Shown one piece after another: positions 24,189-33,726 of a stretch of 64,000 bases of DNA (the first letter of the stretch is position 1; each line of letters begins with the position of its first letter). The DNA lies in assembly GCF_946479755.1 (NCBI RefSeq), contig NZ_CAMLHC010000014.1, forward strand, positions 124,001-188,000, given 5' to 3'. A program made the position numbers and the translations under genes. The notes beneath the pieces were generated by a model. The model did no database searches. It was not told the origin of the DNA and was given only the letters and a program-made list of their open reading frames with translations. This DNA comes from an uncultured Chitinophaga sp. (GTDB taxonomy: Bacteria > Bacteroidota > Bacteroidia > Chitinophagales > Chitinophagaceae).

Positions 24189-24980
24189 TTATGCCGCTAA
24201 TATGATCCGTACAATGGCGTAGTATCCGCCGGATGGCTGGTTTCCCATCTCCAGTTTTCCGCCGAGCGCATTCACCCGGCCTTCGATGTTCTTGAGGCCC
24301 AACCCTTTGCTGGCAGTTCCTTCGGGCAGCCCGCAGCCATCGTCTGCATAGTTACAGACCACTTCCTCATTACGGCGGGAAAGCGCTATCCTGATGGCTT
24401 TGGCATCAGCGTGTTTGATGGTATTGTTGATCATCTCCATGATAATGCGGAAAAGGCCCAGGTTCACCAGCCAGGGCAGGTCGTCCATATAATCGTCACA
24501 GTCCAGGGCTATCGTTATCTCACCGGCTTTATTGAACTGTTCCGTTACCGCCTGCAGGGCTGCCGGAAGGCCGAAAGACTCCAGCTGCGGCGGCATGAGG
24601 CGGTGACTGATACTTCTTACGCTGGTCAGCGCCGTCTCCGACAGCTCGCGCACGTGCTGCAACCCTTCCTGTAATGGCGTGCCGTCTGCGCTTTGTTGTT
24701 CGAGTACCATGAGATGCATCCGCATAATAGACATGACCGCCCCGAGCTCATCGTGGAGATCCTGCGCAATACGTTTGCGTTCTTCTTCCTGCGCATGGAT
24801 ATTTGACCGCAGCAGGTCCTGCTGGTAGCTGCTCTTCAGGGCTTCCCGCTTCAGTTTCTGATCGGACAGGTTCTTTTGAAAATGCAGGTTCAGCAACACT
24901 ACGCCGATACCGATGATAAACACGATAACGGCCAGCGGCAGCAATGCATTAATAAAGCTCAGGTCTTTGATCGTTTCCAT
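24189..24980 (-). CDS. Sensor histidine kinase (HisKA_3 type)
   Basis: 263 residues from the ATG at 24980. A longer open frame to 25334 overlaps the 7TM gene and reads as its out-of-frame shadow. One membrane segment at ~10-33, then a coiled linker, the HisKA_3 motif EERKRIAQDLHDELGA with phosphorylated His76, and a C-terminal ATPase domain with the N box (IMEMINNTIKHA) and G box (GLGLKNIEGRV). It overlaps the 7TM gene upstream by 22 bp, pointing to coupled translation. With so small a sensor part, the signal probably comes through the neighbouring membrane protein (inference). Confidence 0.88.
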   Translation of the reverse strand: METIKDLSFINALLPLAVIVFIIGIGVVLLNLHFQKNLSDQKLKREALKSSYQQDLLRSNIHAQEEERKRIAQDLHDELGAVMSIMRMHLMVLEQQSADGTPLQEGLQHVRELSETALTSVRSISHRLMPPQLESFGLPAALQAVTEQFNKAGEITIALDCDDYMDDLPWLVNLGLFRIIMEMINNTIKHADAKAIRIALSRRNEEVVCNYADDGCGLPEGTASKGLGLKNIEGRVNALGGKLEMGNQPSGGYYAIVRIILAA

Positions 24981-25609
24981 AGGCCGATAAAAAAACAGGT
25001 GTACATCACCATGGAGAAAAATGCGTGAAACATCCAGGCAGACAAATTCAGACCTCTGCTGAAAGCAGTCGTAATCACAGAACCAAAATAAAAGATCAGT
25101 ATACTGGATGAATAATAGATAAACAAGCCAGAGTTGATCCAGTGAAGGCTTTTGATATTGGGACCACTGGTTTCTTTCACGATGTCGCTCAGGAAGAAGC
25201 GGTACGTAAACAGCGCCAGGATCACAATGAGGATAGATTCGACAGTTAATGCGATAGAGTTGAAAGTATGCACAGGTTGAATGAACAGTGAGTTGGCGAT
25301 AGAAAAGAGCAGGAATAATATGGCGATGAGCCATATTATTCCTGCGTCTATAAATCCGTTGAGCAGCGTGTTATAAAACCATGCCAGGCAAAGGAATCCG
25401 GCAGCTACATAAATGTGCAGCAGCGGCATGTTGTTTTTGCTGGCGAACCAGAAGGCCAGCGAGATAAACTGGATGACGCCTGACAGAAAAAGGAACCACG
25501 AGAACACTTTCAGCTCCCGGGGCAGGGTGCGGTATTGTGCCGCAGCATATACAACGGTGAGCAGAATAGGCACGTGTGATAACACGATGATGATTTCTGA
25601 AGAGCTCAT
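24959..25609 (-). CDS. Seven-helix membrane protein, probable sensor partner
   Basis: 216 residues, almost entirely hydrophobic, with about seven membrane segments and short polar loops; no catalytic motif. Its 3' end overlaps the start of the histidine kinase by 22 bp and it is followed by the response regulator, so it is likely the sensing membrane subunit of this two-component system. It starts 4 bp after the stop of the upstream lipoprotein gene. Confidence 0.75.
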   Translation of the reverse strand: MSSSEIIIVLSHVPILLTVVYAAAQYRTLPRELKVFSWFLFLSGVIQFISLAFWFASKNNMPLLHIYVAAGFLCLAWFYNTLLNGFIDAGIIWLIAILFLLFSIANSLFIQPVHTFNSIALTVESILIVILALFTYRFFLSDIVKETSGPNIKSLHWINSGLFIYYSSSILIFYFGSVITTAFSRGLNLSAWMFHAFFSMVMYTCFFIGLWKRSKT

Positions 25610-25612
25610 AGG

Positions 25613-26185
25613 CTAGCGGTCTGCTTTAAGGGTAGGCGCTGTGGGACAGGTTTTCGGGCAGGGCGCGTTGAGGTCCAGCACATACTTATCGTCTTCAGCA
25701 ATGGCGGTTGAATCGAGCGGCACGATAATAGGGTTCCCCTTTTTATTGAGGATCACGTCGCGCCCCGCGTCCCATTTGGCAGGATCTTTACCTTGCAGGC
25801 AGGCATTGGCTACCGGCACGATATAGAGTTTAAAGCCTACTTTATCCTGAAACCCGAGATATACCCGGACATGTTTAAACCGGCACATGGCGGAATCGGC
25901 GAGGTCTGTCGGCATCCCCATGGCCGCCAGCAGGTCTACCGCCCGGATCGTATAGGATTCAACAGGTGGAATGCCCTCCCAGTGTCGCCGGCAAAGGCTG
26001 TCGTACGAGTAAATGTTACGGCGGGCCGCCACCAGGTTGGCCAATACACGCCCGACATCGTCGTTGTTCTGGCTGCAATCGATTTTGGGAGGAGCGTCCG
26101 GTTGCCGGTTGTCAGGAGATGGTTGCTGCTGACATCCTGCGGCAGCGAGGCCTAGCAGCAGCGTGAGGGAGAAAAGGTGCTTCAT
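25613..26185 (-). CDS. Lipoprotein of unknown function
   Basis: 190 residues from the ATG at 26185 (MKHLFSL), selected because it opens a lipoprotein signal ending in AAAGC. An in-frame ATG at 26224 gives 13 extra residues ahead of it. After a short Pro/Gln-rich linker comes a domain with several Cys (DCSQNNDD, LCRRHW, CRFKHVRVYLG, ANACLQG, CPKTC), probably disulphide-linked in the periplasm. No family recognised. First gene of the operon containing the two-component system. Confidence 0.7.
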   Translation of the reverse strand: MKHLFSLTLLLGLAAAGCQQQPSPDNRQPDAPPKIDCSQNNDDVGRVLANLVAARRNIYSYDSLCRRHWEGIPPVESYTIRAVDLLAAMGMPTDLADSAMCRFKHVRVYLGFQDKVGFKLYIVPVANACLQGKDPAKWDAGRDVILNKKGNPIIVPLDSTAIAEDDKYVLDLNAPCPKTCPTAPTLKADR

Positions 26186-26467
26186 TTTATAGGATTTATT
26201 TTGGGTGATATTCTGCACATACAAACGACTGCAATGTAATTACAAAAGCAGGCTGCTGACGCACCGGCCGCTCAAAAACAGGTATAAATACCTGCTTCTT
26301 TTCCCAAATCGGATAGTAATACCTGTTTTCAAAAATACTCATTTCTCCGCTTACCATCGTCTGCGATCTGAAGCAATTTTACAAGGCAAAACAGGATGCC
26401 TTATGCATGCTGCGGAGAAGCCGAAAACCGTACAGAGTAGGCAATCATCGATAAAAAAACTATTGCT
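26186..26467. other. Divergent intergenic region before the P47 pair
   Basis: About 280 bases between the minus-strand lipoprotein gene and the first P47 gene. I see no gene and no clear TAnnTTTG box. Confidence 0.4.
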
Positions 26468-28009
26468 ATGACGACGCAGACATTACCCGCCCTCTCTACC
26501 TTCCGGGCCTTTCAGGTGCCGAAGCTCCACGAGATTGAGCCGGAAGTTTTTGTAAAAAAGTATAACCTGCCCAAAGCGGTATTGGCAGCAGAAGCGGATA
26601 CCCTGGGATGGGATACGGTCAACTCCATCCGGATGCCCATCGTAAATGCCTCCATGGAGAAAAGCGCTAAGTACCCCAAAGAGTTCCACGACCAGATATC
26701 CACCAACTGGAGCTTTGGCGGTAAGTTCGGCGCGTGGAAACTGGTACGCGGCGGCTCAGGGGCCATTTTGTTTATGCAGCTGCCGATCCCCGAAGGACAC
26801 ATGGTTTTCGAAAACGACCGGTTGGAGTTCGCTGAGGGCTATGCTACCATCTCCGTTAAGCTCACCTATCTGCCACAACCGCCTGAATCGCTGGGAGCCA
26901 GGGGCAACGGCAAACCCGACGACAATGGCAAACCGCAGTACCTCGTGACCGACACTTCCGTCCGCAGCGCTGACGATCCGGCGGTAGTAGTGCAGAACAT
27001 GGACTATGGCACCCAAAAAGCGACCCCTACACAGGATGCCCTGTTCAAAGGCGCGCTGGCTATCTGGCTCAACAAAAACCTCGCGCAGTTCACCTATATT
27101 TTTACCGTGGTGAACATCAACGCCAATGCTTCAAAAGGTGCCTTCCAATGGCTGAAGCCCACCTATACCAGTTACGCTTATTTCAACGGAGCTACCGATG
27201 AGACCAGCTATTTCGGCGTGCTGAACATGACGTCGCACGACAGCCCGGAAGGCCTCAGCAACCAGCTGCCGCCCTCCAGCATCCCGCCAGGCTGCGACTC
27301 CGCCCTGCTTATCTCCAGCAAAAAATTCCTCAACAACATGGTGCTGCCGGGCATGAGCACCGCCTTCCCCAAAGCTGCCCAGGGCAACTTCAAGCCCAGC
27401 GCAAACAATACGGTGATTGAAAAAGTAGGCGACGATGTGGAACTGGAGCCTGTCAACATCAATGGTATTAACTACACGCCTTATCTGCAGGATTTCACCT
27501 ACCAGATCGTGGGAGATGAAATGCAGATTAATTCGAAAATAAAGGTGTCTGTCGGACTGGGAATAGACGTGTTTGTCCTCACCACCGGGTACTATAAAAT
27601 TAAGCTGGTCAACAAGCCTGACGGCGGCGGACAGACACTCGACTTCGAAGAGAGCAGGATCCCCAAGATGAACACCTGGAACGAAATCGCCACCTGGGCT
27701 ATCGTTACCGATGCCATCATTGCCGCTATTACCGGTTGTGCCGCCGGCGTAGCCAAACTGATGCTCAAAGAAACCTTCAAAAGAGTGGTCGCTTATATCA
27801 TCGTAGCTATTATCGTTGGTATCATTGCCGCCATCCCTACCATCATTGCACAGGTAGTGCAAGGTAGAGCCGCAGAGGTGCTTCCCTCCATCGGAGATAT
27901 GATCGCCGATGCCACCGGTGACATCAAATGGCCGGATTCTACCGGTTTCACCCCTACGAAAGCAGAGATGAACGGTTCCCTGCAGATAGGCGGCATGCTC
28001 GCCTCCTGA
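26468..28009 (+). CDS. P47-type TULIP protein (first copy)
   Basis: 513 residues, no signal peptide. After ~45 leading residues the P47 signature appears: TLGWDTVNSIRMPIVNASM, then a KFGAWKLVRGGSGAILFMQ stretch, equivalent to the FGKWEIIDGGSSNFLKF stretch I recall from clostridial P47. A strongly hydrophobic segment lies at ~415-470 (AYIIVAIIVGIIAAIPTII), then a WPDSTGF motif and a C-terminal GSLQIGGML end. P47 and OrfX proteins fold as TULIP domains and lie beside OrfX-type botulinum neurotoxin genes; lipid or partner binding is suggested for the family. Followed 60 bp later by a second member. No toxin gene is recognisable next to them. Function here unknown. Confidence 0.78.
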   Translation: MTTQTLPALSTFRAFQVPKLHEIEPEVFVKKYNLPKAVLAAEADTLGWDTVNSIRMPIVNASMEKSAKYPKEFHDQISTNWSFGGKFGAWKLVRGGSGAILFMQLPIPEGHMVFENDRLEFAEGYATISVKLTYLPQPPESLGARGNGKPDDNGKPQYLVTDTSVRSADDPAVVVQNMDYGTQKATPTQDALFKGALAIWLNKNLAQFTYIFTVVNINANASKGAFQWLKPTYTSYAYFNGATDETSYFGVLNMTSHDSPEGLSNQLPPSSIPPGCDSALLISSKKFLNNMVLPGMSTAFPKAAQGNFKPSANNTVIEKVGDDVELEPVNINGINYTPYLQDFTYQIVGDEMQINSKIKVSVGLGIDVFVLTTGYYKIKLVNKPDGGGQTLDFEESRIPKMNTWNEIATWAIVTDAIIAAITGCAAGVAKLMLKETFKRVVAYIIVAIIVGIIAAIPTIIAQVVQGRAAEVLPSIGDMIADATGDIKWPDSTGFTPTKAEMNGSLQIGGMLAS

Positions 28010-28069
28010 TATCTTCACCGTCACCCGGCTGACAGGCTGTTATCCGGGTGACTTTAAAAACCTGTTATC

Positions 28070-29356
28070 ATGAATACCTTCGGCTGGGACACCGTATACG
28101 TGGTGACCATCGACAAGATCAACGCCTCCCTCCTTTCCAATAAAGAAAAGTTGATATTACAGTTCGATACCCAAAAAAACATTGAATTGCCCGTAAGGGC
28201 TATGGGCCACTTTTCCCACTGGGAGATCGTGCAGGGCGGCTCCGGCGCCATCCTCTACCTGAAGCTGGGCATCAGCGACGGGAAAGCCGTGTTTACCGAC
28301 ACCCATCCTGAGTACGACCTGGCCGGCACCTCGCTGGTAGTGGCCGTGCAGCTCGCGATGCTGCCGGGGCAGGCGCAGACCGCATCGGAGGAACTAAGGT
28401 TTGATATCCGGACCGTCGGGCAGATCGGCGATCCTCCGCAACCCGGCAACATCACGCCTGTGGTGTTCCATGATCCCAACGGTAAACTGGACAGCGCGCA
28501 ACATGCGATACTGATGGTAGCACTATCAAACTACATCATGGAGAACGCCCGGCAGATATCTTATGTCTTCGCCACGATCAACCTCGTACCGCCGTCGACC
28601 AACAACTGGCTGACGCCTTTTCGCTCTGCATACGCCTATATGAGCCGTCACAACGCTTCCGGCGCGCTGGCCATCCTCAGCGTTACCACCGACCGGAATA
28701 TAAACGAACTACCGCTACAGGTAGACGGCCAGCTGCTGTCTCCCGGTTATGATGCCTCGTTCGGTATTTCCAGGGAACTTTTCCTGAAGCATGTGATGAT
28801 GCCGGCATTGCCTGCCGTATTCGGCAACGGCGCCACCTCCGCCTACTTCGTTTACAACGCCGCTACCGGCCACCTGCAAAGCACCCGCGATATCCCCATG
28901 AATGGTGTGAAATCCGGTGCTATCACCTACTACCCGGTCCTGTCTTCCTTCCGGCTCACCACCACGGGCGACGGGCTTTCCAGCAACTACGAAGGCTCGT
29001 GTGACCTGAAAGCCGGTATCAATATGCGCTTCTGGATAGACCCGAAGAACCAGGCCATCTACGACAACAACCGCAAAACACTGGACTTCCTCCCCGACCC
29101 CAACCCGTCGTACCGCAAAGATGTACACATCCCGTGGTACTGGTGGTTCCTCGGATTACTCCCGCGTGCCATCACAGAAATCATCGTGCAAACCGTGAGC
29201 AGCAGCATCGCTCAGTCCATGACGGCAGACGTTAGCCAGTATCTTACGCTCACGCGAAAGCCGCCCACCTCCGTACAGTGGACAGGAACGGAACGGCTGG
29301 ATATTCAGACAGCATCGCTGAATATGGGTTTTTATATGCAGGGAAATTTATTGTAG
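28070..29356 (+). CDS. P47-type TULIP protein (second copy)
   Basis: 428 residues, no signal peptide. It starts MNTFGWDTVYVVTIDKIN, the same start as clostridial P47 proteins (MNTYGWD...), followed by GHFSHWEIVQGGSGAILYL. The C-terminal part has VQWTGTERLDIQTASLN and ends MGFYMQGNLL, parallel to the end of the first copy. It lacks the first copy's 45-residue N-terminal extension and its long hydrophobic stretch is weaker. Tandem arrangement and shared terminator suggest a bicistronic unit and a heteromeric pair (inference). Confidence 0.8.
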   Translation: MNTFGWDTVYVVTIDKINASLLSNKEKLILQFDTQKNIELPVRAMGHFSHWEIVQGGSGAILYLKLGISDGKAVFTDTHPEYDLAGTSLVVAVQLAMLPGQAQTASEELRFDIRTVGQIGDPPQPGNITPVVFHDPNGKLDSAQHAILMVALSNYIMENARQISYVFATINLVPPSTNNWLTPFRSAYAYMSRHNASGALAILSVTTDRNINELPLQVDGQLLSPGYDASFGISRELFLKHVMMPALPAVFGNGATSAYFVYNAATGHLQSTRDIPMNGVKSGAITYYPVLSSFRLTTTGDGLSSNYEGSCDLKAGINMRFWIDPKNQAIYDNNRKTLDFLPDPNPSYRKDVHIPWYWWFLGLLPRAITEIIVQTVSSSIAQSMTADVSQYLTLTRKPPTSVQWTGTERLDIQTASLNMGFYMQGNLL

Positions 29357-29364
29357 GAGCAAAC

Positions 29365-29404
29365 AAAGCCCACCATCCGCGTACGCCGGTAGTGGGCTTT
29401 CTTA
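29365..29404 (+). terminator. Terminator of the P47 pair
   Basis: Stem AAAGCCCAC (29365-29373) / GTGGGCTTT (29392-29400) with an 18-base loop, followed by a short T-rich tail, right after the stop codon and close to the end of the convergent DUF3592 gene. Confidence 0.75.
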
Positions 29405-29409
29405 TCGTA

Positions 29410-30180
29410 TCAAGGACGTCCGCGTCTTTCCATCAGCAAGCGCGCATACCCGAAGAAAGAGCCTGCCAGCACAAGACAAAAGAACAGACATATCGCCACC
29501 GCCCATATCGGCATATCAGGCTTCTGTCCCATGAAATAAAGCACCAGGGCATATCCCATCCCGCAGAAAAGGAACAGCATAGCCAGCGGGAAAATGAAGT
29601 ACAACAACAACGTCATTCCAAATCCCATGTACCGCTTCATCTTGTATCCCATCGCATACAAAACACCGCCTGCCGCAAAATATCCTATTATCAGCAACAT
29701 CACGGAAGCTCCTCCCATCAGCAGGAACTTGCTCCAGGAAAGTTCTTCCACCCGCTCCATGTCCGGCTTATATCCAACGGTAATGATCTCACCTATTTCA
29801 GGTTTACCGGAAGACGCCACATCGGATTCCATTGTTACAGGGGTGCCATCGGCTGTATTAAAGGTAACGGTGGCGCGGTACATGATCCTGTGCCTGTTCT
29901 TACTGTCTTTACTTTCAAAGCTGGTGTAATTGATGACCCTGGCCTCATACCGGGGCAACGTCACCACTTTATAAACAAAATCGCACAATACACCTCCCAG
30001 GCCGACAGTGAAAAAGAGCAGGCAGAATACCACCAACGATACGTACCCAACGCCCAAGCAACCTGGCCGGCTGTTGCGATCACGTCGCTTCAGTATCTTT
30101 ATCGCTATAAGAACGGATAAAATGATAATTGCAATGCCGGTCCAGCCATAACCGGTTAGTTGTAACAAAACAATGCCCAT
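29410..30180 (-). CDS. DUF3592 membrane protein
   Basis: 256 residues from the ATG at 30180; a TTG at 30204 is in frame but less likely. An N-terminal membrane segment, a periplasmic or extracytoplasmic beta domain with EARVINYTSFESKDSKNRHRIMYR and an IGEIITVGYKPD motif typical of DUF3592, then three further membrane segments. The family is of unknown function, often in membrane-stress contexts. It is convergent with the P47 genes and lies downstream of the PQQ dehydrogenase with a 41-bp gap. Confidence 0.75.
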   Translation of the reverse strand: MGIVLLQLTGYGWTGIAIIILSVLIAIKILKRRDRNSRPGCLGVGYVSLVVFCLLFFTVGLGGVLCDFVYKVVTLPRYEARVINYTSFESKDSKNRHRIMYRATVTFNTADGTPVTMESDVASSGKPEIGEIITVGYKPDMERVEELSWSKFLLMGGASVMLLIIGYFAAGGVLYAMGYKMKRYMGFGMTLLLYFIFPLAMLFLFCGMGYALVLYFMGQKPDMPIWAVAICLFFCLVLAGSFFGYARLLMERRGRP

Positions 30181-30221
30181 AGGTATTTTTATTATCGCGG
30201 GCAAACATACAATAATAAATG

Positions 30222-32393
30222 CTATTTAACAGGGAGTGCAAAAGCCACATATGCATCAGATGATTTCCCTCCCCATTTGGAACCTCCGCAGGCAATCACC
30301 ACATATTGTTTACCGTTAACGGCGTACACCGCCGGGGTAGCAACGCCCGGGGCGGGAAGTTTTGTTTTCCACAGCAAAGCGCCGGTCCGTTTATTATATG
30401 CCCGCATATAGCCATCCGCCGAAGCGCCGATAAACAAAACGCCTCCGGCCGTTGTAACCGGACCACCGTAGTTTTCCCTGCCCGTTTCCGGAATACCTTT
30501 TTTTGTCAGTTCCTCAAATTCTCCAAAAGGAATTTTCCACAGGTACTCGCCGGAATTCAGGTCAATAGCGTTTAAAGTGCCCCAGGGCGGGCTGATAGCC
30601 GGATAACCTTCTTTTGTCAGGAATTTATTGTACCCTGTAAATCCATAAAGCAAATGTGGCGTTGCGTCATGTTTCTCCTTCTTTCCCTTGTACTCCTGGG
30701 GTTGCAGCTGTTTCAAATCAAGAATAAAAGCGGCCAAAGCATCTTTCTCCAAAGTATCAAGATGGTTAAATCCAGGCATCATTCTCCTTCCTGTTGACAA
30801 TAATTCGACGAACCGGGAATAGTTATATTTCTTTTCAACCCCCATTATAGATGGATAGTCGCCCCCTCCCAGACGTTCGGGCCCGTGACATCCCATACAA
30901 TACTGGTTATAGATGGCTGCGCCAGCCTCCAGTTTAGTTCTCTGCTGTTCCTTTGGAGGGTCGTTGTCAACGATATTTAATACCCATGCCATTTCGTTGG
31001 CATTAACGTATAGCACATTGGTTTCCGGATCTACGGATGGCCCACCCCACTCTCCACCGCCGTCATACCCGGGAAACACGACTGTTCCTTCCTTGGAGGG
31101 AGGCGTGTAAATGGATCCGGCACGGTAACTTCTGAAACGTTTGAGTACATCCTGGTAGGAGGAGTCGTCCACCAGTTGGTTGAGGTCCGCTTCTGTCAGC
31201 GTGTGCCGGGCAAAAGGTTTCGGCAATACAGGAAAAGGTTGCGTTGGCCACAATTTCTCCTCTGTCAGTGTTGTCGTGGTGTCTACGGGTCTTTCTTCTA
31301 TGGGATAAACGGGCTTGCCCGTTTCCCGGTCCAGTATAAAGAGCAACCCTGTTTTGGTTGATTGCACCACGGCATCTATTGCTTTCCCGTCTTTTTTGAT
31401 GGTCACTAAAACAGGTGGAGAAGAGAGGTCCATATCCCAAACATCGTGATGCACGGCCTGAAAATGCCACAGCAACTTTCCCGTAGCTGCATCCAGCGCC
31501 AGTATACAATTTCCGTACAATCCCGCTCCTCTTCGCTGCCCTCCATAAAAATCGCTGGAAGGATTGCCTGTGGGAGCAAACAGTATCCCTCTTTTTTCAT
31601 CCAGGCTGAAGCCTGACCAGCTATTGGTAGACCCCATATGTTTGTAGGCTGCCGGGTCTTCCCAGGTGTCGTACCCGGGTTCACCGGGATAGGGTATCGT
31701 ATGAAAAATCCATTGCTGCTTCCCTGTTCTTACATCAAATGCTCTTATATGCCCGGGCGTTTCCTCTCCAACAAGCCCGCTCAGGAAAAAGAGGTCTTTG
31801 TAAACCATCACCGGCGACGTAGGCGCCACAAACACTTTTGACGAATCCCTGTCCAGCCCGTTTCTAAGGTCAATTCCCCCGTCGCGCCCGAATGAAGTCA
31901 CCAGTTTACCTGTTTGCGCATTGACACAAAAAGCAACCGATCCCACGGTATAAATAATTCTTTTATCATCGCCGTCAGCCCAGTAGGCCACGCCGCGGTT
32001 CATATTAACACTGTTCCGGTGCCAGGTTTTATTGGCGATCGTATCGGCAGGATCAAACGACCATTTCTCCTTGCCTGTAGCAGCATCCACGGCAAACAAT
32101 TTCAATTTGGGAGATACCCCGTACAACACATTATCCACTATTACCGGGTTACATTGCATGGAACCATACCGGGTGCTATCCTGCTTTTCCGAGTAGTATA
32201 TCCATGCCACTTCCAATTGACCCACATTACTGGTATCAATTTCATTTAAAGAGGAATACCTGATATTACCCTTGCTTCCCCCGGTAACCCTCCAGTCGGC
32301 ATATTGTTTTCCGTTGCCGGAATTGCACGCATGGCAAAGGGAGATAAAAAAAAGCAGCAGCAACAGTTCTCCGCGATTGATAATATGGGTCAT
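30222..32393 (-). CDS. PQQ-dependent dehydrogenase lipoprotein with cytochrome c domain
   Basis: 723 residues from the ATG at 32393, which opens a lipoprotein signal (LCHAC); an in-frame ATG at 32423 adds ten. The beta-propeller of the PQQ dehydrogenase family shows repeated Trp-docking motifs (AATGKEKWSFDP, ATGKLLWHFQ, NSGEYLWKI, RTGALLWKTKLP). A single heme c domain with CMGCH near residue 500 is inserted before the last propeller blades. Such enzymes oxidise alcohols or aldoses in the periplasm and pass electrons to the respiratory chain. No PQQ synthesis genes are nearby, so the cofactor must come from elsewhere. Substrate unknown. Confidence 0.88.
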   Translation of the reverse strand: MTHIINRGELLLLLFFISLCHACNSGNGKQYADWRVTGGSKGNIRYSSLNEIDTSNVGQLEVAWIYYSEKQDSTRYGSMQCNPVIVDNVLYGVSPKLKLFAVDAATGKEKWSFDPADTIANKTWHRNSVNMNRGVAYWADGDDKRIIYTVGSVAFCVNAQTGKLVTSFGRDGGIDLRNGLDRDSSKVFVAPTSPVMVYKDLFFLSGLVGEETPGHIRAFDVRTGKQQWIFHTIPYPGEPGYDTWEDPAAYKHMGSTNSWSGFSLDEKRGILFAPTGNPSSDFYGGQRRGAGLYGNCILALDAATGKLLWHFQAVHHDVWDMDLSSPPVLVTIKKDGKAIDAVVQSTKTGLLFILDRETGKPVYPIEERPVDTTTTLTEEKLWPTQPFPVLPKPFARHTLTEADLNQLVDDSSYQDVLKRFRSYRAGSIYTPPSKEGTVVFPGYDGGGEWGGPSVDPETNVLYVNANEMAWVLNIVDNDPPKEQQRTKLEAGAAIYNQYCMGCHGPERLGGGDYPSIMGVEKKYNYSRFVELLSTGRRMMPGFNHLDTLEKDALAAFILDLKQLQPQEYKGKKEKHDATPHLLYGFTGYNKFLTKEGYPAISPPWGTLNAIDLNSGEYLWKIPFGEFEELTKKGIPETGRENYGGPVTTAGGVLFIGASADGYMRAYNKRTGALLWKTKLPAPGVATPAVYAVNGKQYVVIACGGSKWGGKSSDAYVAFALPVK

Positions 32394-32587
32394 TTTTACC
32401 GAATTATGCATAGCTATGAGCATTCACATTTTACGTGAAAATAAAGTCCGGGTAAACATAAAAATATCAAAATATTAACTTGTAATGCAGCATTCTTGAC
32501 ATGCAGCTGTTAGTGTTGAAGTCAACTGGTATAAAACCGGACCGGGTTATGAAGAGGCTAATCCGGGGTTACCCCTTTGGGAAATAT

Positions 32588-33490
32588 TCAGGAACATGAC
32601 CACCGGTGTTCGTTTGCCGAAGTTTTATACCGGAAAGGACTCATCCCGGTATACCCCTTGAACACCTTGCAGAAATGGGAGGCCGATCCGTAGCCGCATT
32701 GGCTGGCTATCTCCTCTATGGCCTTATCACTTTGGACCAACAGATGGCAGGCATGAACGATCCGCAGGTCACTCAGAAAACGGGTAAAATTCTTTTGGGT
32801 CCTTTTCTTAAAAAAGCGGCAAAAGCTCTGTTCTGTCATACAGGCAATATCAGCTACCTGGCGTAGGGTAATCGGTTCATGCAGGTTATCCTTCAGGAAT
32901 TTAATGACATCCACCAGCCGGTCGGGATATACATCATCATAATGATCTGTTTCATAATTGTTAACGATAAACTCTTTTTCATCCGACACAGAAATCAAAT
33001 TCATCACCTGTAAAAGTCCGTTCACTTTTTCAAATCCTTCGACCGCTGAAAGAGAGATGAGCTTTTCGGCGATGATTTCCCTGGTTTCTCCAAAAATCCT
33101 GATCCCCTTGGATGACTGCCGGATCATTTCCCTTATACCTTCAAACTCTTTTATCAGATCGAATACCTGGTTAAAGATTTTGGGATGTATGTAGGTAACG
33201 ATCACCTTTGATCTCAGGCTGGAGCCTTCTTCGTAAAACACCGGATCGCTCAGCCACAGATGTGGTACATTCGAACCAACGAAGACCATATCACCCGCCT
33301 CAAAAGGCTCCATCTTATTACCAATGATCCGCTTTCCAAATCCCTCCAGGACAAATACAAGTTCTAGTTCGGGATGCGCATGAAAGGAAGGCTGCGTATG
33401 GTACGGCGACCACAAAAACACCTGGTCTCTCACGTCAATATGCAATACATCATTGATCAGGGGAGTAATTTCTGTTTTAAATAACCTCAT
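32588..33490 (-). CDS. AraC-family regulator with cupin sensor domain
   Basis: 300 residues from the ATG at 33490 (MRLFKTE), chosen because the longer frame from 33619 adds a 43-residue part without homology. The N-terminal cupin domain has HAHPELELVFVLEGFGKRIIG and GDMVFVGSNVPHLW. The C-terminal double helix-turn-helix (ITLRQVADIACMTEQSFCRFFKKRT and IEEIASQCGYGSASHFCKVFKGYTGMSPFRYK) is classical AraC. It likely responds to a sugar. Divergent from the sugar isomerase lipoprotein gene across 236 bp, so that gene and the peptide transporter behind it are candidate targets. Confidence 0.9.
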   Translation of the reverse strand: MRLFKTEITPLINDVLHIDVRDQVFLWSPYHTQPSFHAHPELELVFVLEGFGKRIIGNKMEPFEAGDMVFVGSNVPHLWLSDPVFYEEGSSLRSKVIVTYIHPKIFNQVFDLIKEFEGIREMIRQSSKGIRIFGETREIIAEKLISLSAVEGFEKVNGLLQVMNLISVSDEKEFIVNNYETDHYDDVYPDRLVDVIKFLKDNLHEPITLRQVADIACMTEQSFCRFFKKRTQKNFTRFLSDLRIVHACHLLVQSDKAIEEIASQCGYGSASHFCKVFKGYTGMSPFRYKTSANEHRWSCS

Positions 33491-33726
33491 GCTACACAAT
33501 GTTGGTAAAAAATGGGCACTTTTGATTAAAACCGAGGTCGCCTTAATGGTTTGGGGATGCTTCTTACCGAAGATACTAAATATTTTCTCTCTGCATTCCC
33601 CGATTTTATGGTCCTGCACCAGGGTAATTCCGGGAAGAAAAAGGATAAGAACACGATATTTTAGCCGCTGGCCTCCTTTTATTTTTAGGCCTTGTAGTTA
33701 ACAATGAATAAAACCAACATCTATCA

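Noticed and set aside
24981..25334. N-terminal extension of the histidine kinase by ~118 residues
   Set aside because: This part is the out-of-frame reading of the overlapping 7TM gene; kinase features start at the ATG at 24980.
27131..28024. Minus-strand open frame of ~300 codons
   Set aside because: Shadow of the first P47 gene.
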